Shown here in pieces: positions 1-6,068 of a DNA stretch of 13,161 bases. The notes under the pieces are model-generated. The model did not search any database. It saw only the letters and a program-made list of their open reading frames with translations, and was not told the DNA's origin. This DNA comes from JANSXG01 sp965652425 (GTDB lineage: Bacteria; Planctomycetota; Phycisphaerae; Phycisphaerales; UBA1924). The stretch is taken from NCBI GenBank assembly GCA_965652425.1, contig CBFGVX010000082.1, positions 1-13,161 of the forward strand. Direction: 5' to 3'. The first letter of the stretch is position 1, and each line of letters begins with the position of its first letter. The position numbers and the translations under genes are program-made.

Positions 1-79
1 AACCTTCACCTGGGAGAAGACCGACAAGGTCGCCGACCTGAAGGCGGCGGTCGAAGCAATCGCCCCTGCGCTGGTCTGA
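1..79 (+). CDS. C-terminal tail of an unidentified protein (partial)
   Basis: The frame starting at base 2 is open from the window edge to a TGA at 77-79 and encodes about 25 residues, ending in AVEAIAPALV. The gene begins outside the window. A strong terminator follows about 27 bases after the stop, which supports this being a real gene end. The tail looks like a charged amphipathic helix and is too short to assign to a family. Confidence 0.6.
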   Translation, partial: TFTWEKTDKVADLKAAVEAIAPALV

Positions 80-105
80 GAACCGCAGCATTCCCATAAA
101 CGAAC

Positions 106-144
106 AACGCCCGGAGCCGCTGGCCCGGGCGTTTGTGATTTTTT
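106..144 (+). terminator. Rho-independent terminator after the left-edge gene
   Basis: A perfect 9-bp stem (AACGCCCGG at 106-114 with CCGGGCGTT at 125-133) encloses a 10-base loop. It is followed by a run of six T at 139-144 on the plus strand. It sits between the gene tail ending at 79 and the convergent minus-strand gene ending at 159. On the minus strand there is no clear T-run after the stem, so it mainly serves the plus-strand gene. Confidence 0.88.
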
Positions 145-158
145 GGATTGAGAGAAGT

Positions 159-650
159 TCAGGCCGCGCGATCGTGCGACGAGCGAACCGGTGCGGCGAC
201 GGCTTCCTTGCCCAGACCGCCCATCGGGAAGTGCTCAGAGAGCGATTCGCCCAGCCGGTCGGCCTCGGCGATCACGAAGTAGCACGGCACCGCGAGGCAG
301 CGCGAGGCGAAACGCAGCGCCCGGGCCAGGTGGTCGGCGGTGGTCGCGAGGATCAGCTCGCCCTCCTCGAAGCGGATCGGCATGACGCGGAACTGCCACG
401 CCTGCCGGCGCGACACCGCCAGCAGCGCATCGGGGCTGATCAGCTCGGTCGTCGGGTCGATCCGCTGGGAGATCCGCTCGTACTGGGTCGCCCAGGCCCG
501 CTCGACCTGCTCCTCGGTCACGCCGAACATCTCCTCGGCGAGCGCACCGAATGGCCGGGCGGTCGTCCGCTGATGACGGAGGATCTGCTCGACCTGCTCG
601 GTCGTCAGCAGTCCCTGCTGGGTCAAGATCTCACCGAGTCGAACGGCCAT
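159..650 (-). CDS. Stand-alone GspE N-terminal (MshEN-like) domain protein
   Basis: This 163-residue protein resembles the N-terminal regulatory domain of type II secretion and type IV pilus ATPases (GspE/PilB/MshE). Residues 4-26 (RLGEILTQQGLL, then ILRHQ) match the first MshEN half-motif of the pattern RLGxxLxxxG with LxxQ. The section FGALAEEMFGVTEEQVERAW (34-53) resembles the second half. Residues 70-140 look like the following alpha/beta subdomain of GspE-N (PDAL, RVMPIRFEEGELILATT). No Walker A or B motif follows, so it is not an ATPase. In some relatives this domain binds cyclic-di-GMP; whether this one does is inference. The frame is open further upstream, but the ATG at 650 has AGGAGGA at 654-660 just before it, which decides the start. 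The gene is divergent from the FHA gene at 1072. Confidence 0.75.
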   Translation of the reverse strand: MAVRLGEILTQQGLLTTEQVEQILRHQRTTARPFGALAEEMFGVTEEQVERAWATQYERISQRIDPTTELISPDALLAVSRRQAWQFRVMPIRFEEGELILATTADHLARALRFASRCLAVPCYFVIAEADRLGESLSEHFPMGGLGKEAVAAPVRSSHDRAA

Positions 651-1071
651 CGGTCCTCCTGCTCCGCGAGCGTGACAGATGCTCGCACCGAGTGTTTCGG
701 CGATCGGCATGCGGAGTTGGACCCGGCGCACCGATTTCGTCTCGCGCGGCACACGCCTGCACCGGCCTCGCGGGCCGGGCGCTCCGTGCCGGTTACACCG
801 CCCACGCTGACGGTTCCTGCTGGGCAAGAGCCGCGGCATAGGGGCGGCGGGACTTCGGGGTCCGGGTCGTCCGGGAACCGTCGCCACCACCGAAGCCATC
901 GAACCCAGATCAGCGGCAATCGCCCCTTTTCATGTAGGCATTCGACCGATTCCTCTACGGAAATCTTTGGATTCTGCGGCCCCGACAGTACGATGGTGGT
1001 AGCAGAAGGTCGGGTTATCCCGATACCCGGGAGTCGAGAGAGGCCGCTCCCCCCTGGAAAGGGCATCGATC
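651..1071. other. 421-bp intergenic region between divergent genes
   Basis: This stretch separates the starts of the MshEN-like and FHA genes and must hold both promoters. I see a GC-rich hairpin (CCGGCC at 762-767 with GGCCGG at 773-778), flanked by outer arms GGCAC at 748-752 and GTGCC at 786-790. No convincing gene is present: the frames crossing it have arginine- and proline-rich translations typical of GC-rich non-coding sequence. Confidence 0.5.
967..994 (+). promoter_or_regulatory. Possible weak sigma70-type promoter for the FHA gene
   Basis: TTGGAT (967-972) and TACGAT (989-994) are separated by 16 bases, and the second lies about 78 bases before the FHA start. The -35 box is a poor match to consensus and the -10 is moderate, so this is only a candidate. 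Confidence 0.25.
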
Positions 1072-1539
1072 ATGTTCGAGATCATCGCACGCGACAGTGC
1101 CTCCACACTGCTCGGACGCCTCGAACTCACCGGCCAGCGCCTGGTGCGGATCGGTCGGGCCCGCGAGTGCCACTTCCGGCTGCACAACGCCGCCGTCTCG
1201 CGCCATCACGGCGAACTCGAGCTTATCGACGACAGCAACTGGGTCTATCGCGACCTCGGTTCGACGCACGGCTCGTTCCTCAACGACCGCCCCATCTCCG
1301 GGGAGGTGTTGATCCGCCCCGGTCTCCGCCTGCGCCTCGGCCCGGTGAGTCTGGCCGTGCACGATCTCGCCGACCGGATCGGGCGCGAGCTGGACGCGCT
1401 GATTCCCGATGATGATGAAGAGATCGAAGTCCGCATCATCGCGGGCAACCGCGACCTGAGCCGCGCATCCGCGCTCGACGACACCATGCAGCTCTCCGGT
1501 CAGCACGAACCCCCGAAGCCGCGCAAACTCCGGCGCTGA
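1072..1539 (+). CDS. Small FHA-domain protein
   Basis: This 155-residue cytoplasmic protein consists of one forkhead-associated domain (residues about 4-97) plus a short tail. FHA domains bind phospho-threonine peptides and connect Ser/Thr kinases with partners. The key signature is visible: RIGRA (26-30), SRHHGELEL (43-51) and DLGSTHGSFLND (61-72), the last holding the loop that reads the phosphopeptide. The tail (98-155) has an acidic patch (PDDDEEIE) and a basic C-terminus (KPRKLRR). The ATG at 1072 is preceded by GGAAAGGG (1056-1063) with an 8-base spacer. No kinase, phosphatase or secretion gene lies alongside, so its partner is unknown. The gene is divergent from the MshEN-like gene and convergent with the helix-turn-helix gene downstream. 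Confidence 0.88.
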   Translation: MFEIIARDSASTLLGRLELTGQRLVRIGRARECHFRLHNAAVSRHHGELELIDDSNWVYRDLGSTHGSFLNDRPISGEVLIRPGLRLRLGPVSLAVHDLADRIGRELDALIPDDDEEIEVRIIAGNRDLSRASALDDTMQLSGQHEPPKPRKLRR

Positions 1540-1693
1540 GTCCGTCCAAAATTTGGTGTCAACGCCGAACCGCCTGAGAAGTCGGTGCGTATGGACTGTT
1601 TGAACAGAGAGCCGCGCGCTCCTCACCAGAGGATTCCGGTCGCACATGCCGGTTGTGCAGCGCGAACACCGTCTCTCTCTTCTCTCTCCTCCG

Positions 1694-1725
1694 GCGACTC
1701 GGGGTTCGCAAGAGCCCCGGGTCGC
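1694..1725. terminator. Strong hairpin between convergent genes
   Basis: Arms GCGACTCGGGG (1694-1704) and CCCCGGGTCGC (1715-1725) pair over 11 bp with one G-U wobble, around the loop TTCGCAAGAG. It lies just beyond the stop of the minus-strand gene at 1737 and 155 bases after the FHA stop. No T-run follows on either strand, so termination is plausible from position rather than proven by form. A CT-rich tract (about 1670-1690) lies beside it. Confidence 0.45.
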
Positions 1726-1736
1726 TTCGACGCGGA

Positions 1737-2228
1737 TCAGCGCAGAGGAATGTCGATCTCGCCCTGATGGCCCGCCTCCCTCATCCTCCGGATCACGCGG
1801 CTGAGCGCCAAGAGTGCCGCGATCGCGTCGCGGATTTCCTGTTCGGCGATCGGACAGATCCGACCGTCGCTGATCGCCGCGATCGCCTCCGCGCACTCCT
1901 TGACCGCGTTGAGGGCCGCCGAATCCAGCGAGCTCTCGTCCCGGATGAAGTGACCCCCCGCTTCCTTACACAGAAAATCCAGCGTCGCGTCGCCCGTTTC
2001 GGGGGTGGATGACTGCACGCATTTCACCAAGCGGTTCACCGGGTTGGGCTGTGCGCCGGCGAGGATGCGGTTGATCTGGCGCGTCGAGAGCCCGATGCCC
2101 GACGCGAACCGCTTCACGCCCACACTCTCGACCATCGCCGCGAACCGATCGTGGGCCTCGCGTTCGACCTGCTCGTCGGTGTGCTCGATCGGCCTCACCG
2201 GTCCGTGGGCTGCGCTGTCTGCATCCAT
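1737..2228 (-). CDS. CII-like helix-turn-helix regulator
   Basis: This 163-residue protein has a probable DNA-binding helix-turn-helix at residues about 36-57 (VGVKRFASGIGLSTRQINRI). It is followed by NPVNRLVKC and then LDFLCKEAGGHFI (83-95). That layout of a helix-turn-helix followed by a conserved LCxxxGGxF block recalls the phage CII (CP76-type) regulatory family. The assignment is from memory of the family pattern, not a search. The C-terminal half is an Ala-rich helical region with no recognised domain. A TTG further upstream (2261) would add 11 residues, but GAAAGGA lies about 10 bases before the ATG at 2228, so I prefer the ATG. No phage integrase or structural gene is nearby. Target genes are unknown; it is not obviously co-transcribed with the metal ATPase, whose terminator lies between them. 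Confidence 0.65.
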   Translation of the reverse strand: MDADSAAHGPVRPIEHTDEQVEREAHDRFAAMVESVGVKRFASGIGLSTRQINRILAGAQPNPVNRLVKCVQSSTPETGDATLDFLCKEAGGHFIRDESSLDSAALNAVKECAEAIAAISDGRICPIAEQEIRDAIAALLALSRVIRRMREAGHQGEIDIPLR

Positions 2229-2290
2229 CGCGACGATGTCCTTTCTCTCGCGGCTTGTCAACGGTTGTACCCTCGCACCGCCCGCGCAGC

Positions 2291-2316
2291 AAAACGCCGC
2301 CCCTCAAGGGCGGCGT
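2291..2316 (-). terminator. Rho-independent terminator of the metal ATPase gene
   Basis: On the minus strand a perfect 9-bp stem (ACGCCGCCC with GGGCGGCGT, plus positions 2308-2316 and 2294-2302) encloses a 5-base loop and runs into TTTT. It begins 28 bases after the ATPase stop codon and separates that gene from the helix-turn-helix gene. Confidence 0.8.
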
Positions 2317-2344
2317 GCGATGAATGAAAGTGACTCTCGCCGGA

Positions 2345-4483
2345 TCAGCCGGTCACGCCGGCCATCTGGGGCTTCGGGGCGGCCGGGGTCGCGCCGGAGG
2401 CCGACGGAGCCGAGCCCGCGCCGGCACTCTGGAAGCCCTCCTGCTCGGAGAACTCCTCGCCGAAGCGGAGCAGGCGGGCGCTGTTGAGCAGCACGAGGAT
2501 CTCGGGGATGAAGTGGAACACCGCCGCGCCGATCACGCCGAGCTTGATCGCCGTGAACACGCCAGACGCCGCGAGCACCAGACCGATGATCGCGCCGATC
2601 ACCGCGATGATGACATTCTGCACCGTGATGGTGCGGCTGCGCCGGGCGAGCATGACCAGGAACGGCACGCGCGAGATGTCGTCGGTCATCAAAGCGATGC
2701 CCGCCGAGTTGGTCGCGATGTCCGAGCCGTGCAGGCCCATCGCCACGCCGACATCCGCCGCGGCGAGCGACGGACCGTCGTTGATGCCGTCGCCGACCAT
2801 CAGCACGCGCCGACCCTCGGCGCTCATCTTGCGAACGAGCTGGTGCTTGTCCTCGGGCAGGCACTCGGCCTCGATCCGGTCGACCTTCACGGTCTTGCCG
2901 ACGCGCTTGGCGACGGCGAACCGGTCGCCGGTCATCAGCACGATGCTGCGCGAACCCAGCTCGCGCAGCTTGTTCACCACGCCCTTGGTGTTGTAGCGCA
3001 GGCGGTCCTCGAGACCGACGGCCCCGAGGTAGCGACCGTCCTTGACGATGTGCACGCCCGACATGCCCTCGATCTGCTCCTCGACCTTCGCGATGGCATC
3101 GGTCAGGTGCGGGTGCAGCTCAACGAGCCAGTTCGGACGACCGGCGAGGATCTCGCCGCCGTCGGTCTTGGCGCGAACGCCCGCGCCGTGGATCTCTTCG
3201 GCCTGCACGCTCGCCGCCGGCACGATCTTCGCCTGCTGGGCGGTGTGCATGATCGAGCGGGCCAGCGGGTGGTTCGACGACTGCTCGGCGTCCGCCGCGG
3301 CTTTGAGCAGCTCCGCGCCGTTCACGCCCTCGGCGGGCGCGAGGCGCGACACCGCGAACTTGCCGGTGGTCATGGTGCCGGTCTTGTCGAACACGAAGGT
3401 GTCGCAGTTCGCCGCGGCTTCGAGGTGCTGGCTCTGCTTGATCATGATGCCCAGGCGTGCCGCGGCGGTGAAGGCGCAGGTCATCGTGATCGGACCGGCG
3501 ATCAGCAGCGCCGCCGGGCAGACGGCGATCAGCACCGTGATCGCCCGAAGCACCGCCTCGTCGCCGGCCGCGCCGGGAGCGTTGGACATCATGTACCAGA
3601 CCAGACCGGAGGTCACGAGCGCCACCGGCACGAAGTACCGCGCGACCTGCTCGATGACGAGCTGCCGGGGTGTGCGTGTCGATTCGGCCTCGGCGATCAG
3701 TTCGGCCACCTTGCCGATGGTCGTGTCCGAGCCGATCTGCGTCGTGCGGACCTCGATCGTCGCGTTGATGTTCGTCGTACCCGCGTAGACCTCCGCGCCC
3801 GGAGCGACTTCCACCGGGAGCGCTTCACCGGTCAGCGAGGCCTGGTTGATCGATGACTGACCCGAAACGATCACGCCGTCCACCGGCAGGTTCTCGCCGG
3901 GACGCACCCGAACGACCGTGCCGACGCCGACCTGCGAGAGCGGCACCTCGCGCTCCTGACCATTCTCGACCACGCGTGCGGTGTCGGGGGTCAGGCCGAC
4001 CAGTTCCTCGATGGCGCGCTGCGCGCCCCACGCCGTGCGCCGGAACGCCTGATCGAAGACCAGCAGGATGAACGCCACATAGCCCGCCGTCGCGTAGTCG
4101 CCGATGGAGAACATGGCGAGGATCGCAAGCGCCGCCAGCGACGAGGTCGAGGGGCGCCCCATCCACAGTTCCTTCACCGCCGGGATGAACAGGCCCAGAG
4201 CCAGAACGCTCGCGCCGAGGAAGGCCGGGATGTTGCGGACCTCATCGGGGATGCCCATCCAGCCCATGATCGTCGAGGCGAGCACCAGCGCACCGCCGCA
4301 GAGGTACACCAGGATCCACCGCTCGAGCTTCTGCTCGTGGTGCGAGCAGCAGGCGATGCCCTGGTCCTTGTTTCCCGAGTGCTCGTGGGAGTGATCGATC
4401 TTCTTGCCCGGATCGATCTCGGTCCCCACCGCGCCGCTCATGATCGGTGCGGGCTTCTCGTCCTCGCGGAATTGGTTCGACAT
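2345..4483 (-). CDS. P1B-type heavy-metal-transporting ATPase with atypical CPA motif
   Basis: This 712-residue integral membrane pump probably exports a transition-metal ion using ATP. In order it shows a His/Cys-rich N-terminus (DHSHEHS at 30-36, CCSHH at 45-49) in place of an HMA domain, four predicted helices, an actuator domain (LTGEALPV, 217-224), and helix 6 with CPA (C322-P323-A324). The phosphorylation site DKTGT (Asp366), the HP motif (H405-P406), MTGD (517-520) and GDGINDGP (564-571) follow, then two last helices with HFIPE (657-661) and a Pro/Ala-rich tail. Known P1B classes carry CPC, CPH, SPC or TPC in helix 6, so the second metal ligand is missing here and the substrate cannot be named. 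GTG 4585 would extend it by 34 residues; ATG 4483 is preferred, with GAGGA about 10 bases upstream. It is divergent from gpsA. Confidence 0.9.
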   Translation of the reverse strand: MSNQFREDEKPAPIMSGAVGTEIDPGKKIDHSHEHSGNKDQGIACCSHHEQKLERWILVYLCGGALVLASTIMGWMGIPDEVRNIPAFLGASVLALGLFIPAVKELWMGRPSTSSLAALAILAMFSIGDYATAGYVAFILLVFDQAFRRTAWGAQRAIEELVGLTPDTARVVENGQEREVPLSQVGVGTVVRVRPGENLPVDGVIVSGQSSINQASLTGEALPVEVAPGAEVYAGTTNINATIEVRTTQIGSDTTIGKVAELIAEAESTRTPRQLVIEQVARYFVPVALVTSGLVWYMMSNAPGAAGDEAVLRAITVLIAVCPAALLIAGPITMTCAFTAAARLGIMIKQSQHLEAAANCDTFVFDKTGTMTTGKFAVSRLAPAEGVNGAELLKAAADAEQSSNHPLARSIMHTAQQAKIVPAASVQAEEIHGAGVRAKTDGGEILAGRPNWLVELHPHLTDAIAKVEEQIEGMSGVHIVKDGRYLGAVGLEDRLRYNTKGVVNKLRELGSRSIVLMTGDRFAVAKRVGKTVKVDRIEAECLPEDKHQLVRKMSAEGRRVLMVGDGINDGPSLAAADVGVAMGLHGSDIATNSAGIALMTDDISRVPFLVMLARRSRTITVQNVIIAVIGAIIGLVLAASGVFTAIKLGVIGAAVFHFIPEILVLLNSARLLRFGEEFSEQEGFQSAGAGSAPSASGATPAAPKPQMAGVTG

Positions 4484-4864
4484 CGGCTGAACATCCTCGT
4501 TCGCATGGGGGAAGGAGAGGCAAGTCGTCGAGACGATCGCAAACCGGCCCCTTGGGGCCAGAGCGTCGATGCTGTTCGGGTCCACCGCACCGAGCGAACC
4601 CGATGCCGCATCATCTTAGACCGAACCGGGCTTCAGCGCGGCGGATCCGCACCGAAACCCCGCCCGATGCCTGACATACGAGCGATCGCCGGGTCCGGTT
4701 CGACCCGCCTCACCCCGATCCTCCACCTTCCCCTTCCACCCTGCGCAAGAACCGCGCCAACTCGACGCCCGTCCCCGGCCCCCATCGCGATACCATGCCC
4801 CACGCACCGGCCACCCTCGATGCCGAGCTCGTCCCGTTTTCCCATGCCCCGAGAGGATTCCAGC
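4484..4864. other. 381-bp intergenic region between the ATPase and gpsA
   Basis: This divergent spacer should hold promoters for both genes, but I see no strong -35/-10 pair. On the minus strand a TAAGAT hexamer near 4613-4618 is a possible -10 for the ATPase without a good -35. A small hairpin (CGGGTC 4690-4695, GACCCG 4702-4707) and the palindrome at 4546-4559 are the only structures noted. Open frames crossing it are weakly coding at best. Confidence 0.45.
4546..4559. promoter_or_regulatory. Palindrome upstream of the metal ATPase, candidate operator
   Basis: GGCCCC and GGGGCC flank a two-base centre, giving a 14-base inverted repeat 62 bases upstream of the preferred ATPase start. Metal-responsive repressors and activators often bind dyads in this position. 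No matching regulator family can be named from the site, and GC-rich palindromes occur by chance in such genomes. Confidence 0.25.
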
Positions 4865-4867
4865 GTG
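4851..4867 (+). promoter_or_regulatory. Ribosome binding site and GTG start of gpsA
   Basis: GAGAGGA (4851-4857) precedes the GTG at 4865-4867 by about 7-8 bases. The upstream in-frame ATG at 4844 would place this purine tract inside the gene and has only pyrimidine-rich sequence before it. This decides for the GTG start. Confidence 0.6.
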
Positions 4868-5899
4868 CCACAACTCCCCATCCGGCGACTGGCGATCATC
4901 GGCGACGGGCAGATGGGCCTGGTCATGGCCCGCATCGCCGCGGCTCAGCCGTTCGAGCCGCGCGTCACCCTCTGGTGCCACGATCCGGATTCGGCCAGCT
5001 CGCTCTCCCAGACCCGCAAATCCTCCCGCCTGCCGATGGTCACCCTCGACGAGTCGATCACCGTGACCGGTTCGGCGAAGACCGCGCTCGATCGCGCCGA
5101 CCTGATCCTCGCCGCCGTCCCGACCCAGTTCATCCGCTCGGTCTGGACCGACCTCGCCCCCGTCATCAGCGAGCACGCCCCGCACGCGGGCATCGTCTCG
5201 GTCGCCAAGGGCATCGAGAACTCGTCGCTGCTGCGCCCGACGCAGATCATCAGCCGCGCCATGAACGAGCCAACGCCGCGCTCCACCGGCGTGCTCTCCG
5301 GTCCGACCATCGCCTCCGAACTGGCGCGGGGCCTGCCCGCCACCATGATCGCCGCCTCCGACGACCCGCTTCTGGCCCAGTCCACGCAGCAGCTCTTCAC
5401 CACCACCTACCTGCGCATCTACACCTCCGAAGACCCGATCGGCGTCGAGGTCGCGGGCGCGTGCAAGAATGTGATCGCGATCGCCGCGGGCATCCTCGAC
5501 GGGCTGAAGGCCGGCTTCAACGCCAAGAGCGCCCTCCTCGCGCGAGGTCTCGCCGAAACCACCCGCCTCGGGCTCGCCATGGGAGCGCAGGCCGAAACCT
5601 TCTACGGACTCGCCGGCGCGGGCGACCTCGCCACCACCTGCTTCAGCCCCGAAGGACGCAACCGCTCCTGCGGCGAAGCGCTCGGCAAGGGCGAATCCCT
5701 CGACCACTACCTGAAGCGCACCGACAGCGTCGTCGAAGGCGTCGCCACCGCCGAATCGCTCATGCAGCTCAAGGACCACCACGGCGTCGAGATGCCCATC
5801 TGCGAGACGGTCTATCGCGTGCTCAACGAAGGCCTCGACCCCATCGACGGCATCCAGTCGCTGATGAGCCGCGAGCCGAAAGCGGAGCGGATCGGCTAA
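4865..5899 (+). CDS. gpsA: Glycerol-3-phosphate dehydrogenase [NAD(P)+]
   Basis: This 344-residue cytoplasmic enzyme reduces dihydroxyacetone phosphate to sn-glycerol 3-phosphate, the backbone of membrane phospholipids. The N-terminal Rossmann fold starts with IIGDGQMG (11-18), a GxGxxG loop. VAKGIE (113-118) and SGPT (145-148) are the usual substrate and dinucleotide-side motifs. CKNVIAIAAGILDGL (200-214) carries the expected catalytic Lys201, and GLAGAGDLATTC (248-259) and GRNRSCGEALGKG (264-276) complete the family signature. The length is close to the usual 330-350 residues. The GTG start at 4865 is chosen for its Shine-Dalgarno; ATG 4844 would add 7 residues. The nucleotide loop has Asp in its second position and LVMA after it, unlike the GxGxxGTALA of proteobacterial enzymes. 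It appears to be transcribed alone. Confidence 0.95.
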   Translation: MPQLPIRRLAIIGDGQMGLVMARIAAAQPFEPRVTLWCHDPDSASSLSQTRKSSRLPMVTLDESITVTGSAKTALDRADLILAAVPTQFIRSVWTDLAPVISEHAPHAGIVSVAKGIENSSLLRPTQIISRAMNEPTPRSTGVLSGPTIASELARGLPATMIAASDDPLLAQSTQQLFTTTYLRIYTSEDPIGVEVAGACKNVIAIAAGILDGLKAGFNAKSALLARGLAETTRLGLAMGAQAETFYGLAGAGDLATTCFSPEGRNRSCGEALGKGESLDHYLKRTDSVVEGVATAESLMQLKDHHGVEMPICETVYRVLNEGLDPIDGIQSLMSREPKAERIG

Positions 5900-5908
5900 G
5901 CGGGATGG

Positions 5909-5987
5909 GGGTGCCACGGGTTGACCCGAAGGGCAACCCGTGTGAGGCCACCAACGAGCGCGGCTTGCGAGCCAAGCCGTGGCACCC
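5909..5987. repeat. Clover-shaped inverted-repeat element downstream of gpsA
   Basis: Outer arms GGGTGCCACGG (5909-5919) and CCGTGGCACCC (5977-5987) are perfect complements. Inside lie two more hairpins. One pairs GGGTTG (5918-5923) with CAACCC (5934-5939) and continues after a one-base bulge as CCC-GAA-GGG (5925-5933). The other pairs GGCTTG (5962-5967) with CAAGCC (5973-5978). Inner and outer arms share a few bases and can stack as a three-way junction. It begins 9 bases after the gpsA stop. It looks like a REP-like intergenic palindromic unit that may act as a transcription or RNA-stability boundary. Only one copy is in the window. Confidence 0.7.
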
Positions 5988-6068
5988 AGAACTCTGCCGG
6001 GAAGATTTTTCTCGCAATCGCGGCGCCGATCCGTCACAATGGCATCGAACTCCCACGGAGGACAATCG

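Noticed and set aside
135..1412. Plus-strand open frame across the MshEN-like gene, the intergenic region and the FHA gene
   Set aside because: It overlaps two supported genes in other frames and has an arginine- and proline-rich translation without domain signal.
1557..1562. Perfect TTGACA on the minus strand
   Set aside because: There is no -10 hexamer at 16-18 bases and no minus-strand gene start near enough to use it.
1670..1690. CT-rich simple repeat
   Set aside because: It is a short irregular pyrimidine tract, not a tandem array with a defined unit; it is noted only as intergenic content.
1695..1724. GGTTCGCAA in the hairpin resembles a tRNA T-loop
   Set aside because: The flanking bases do not make a 5-bp T-stem with a 7-base loop, and no acceptor, D or anticodon arms are found.
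2324..3856. Long open frame (510 codons) antisense to the metal ATPase
   Set aside because: It mirrors the codon positions of a well-conserved gene in GC-rich DNA, and its translation is His/Arg/Asp-rich with no recognisable motif.
5979..6068. Upstream extension of the secreted helical protein
   Set aside because: It would bury a clear signal peptide and runs into the palindromic element; the ATG at 6069 has a good Shine-Dalgarno.
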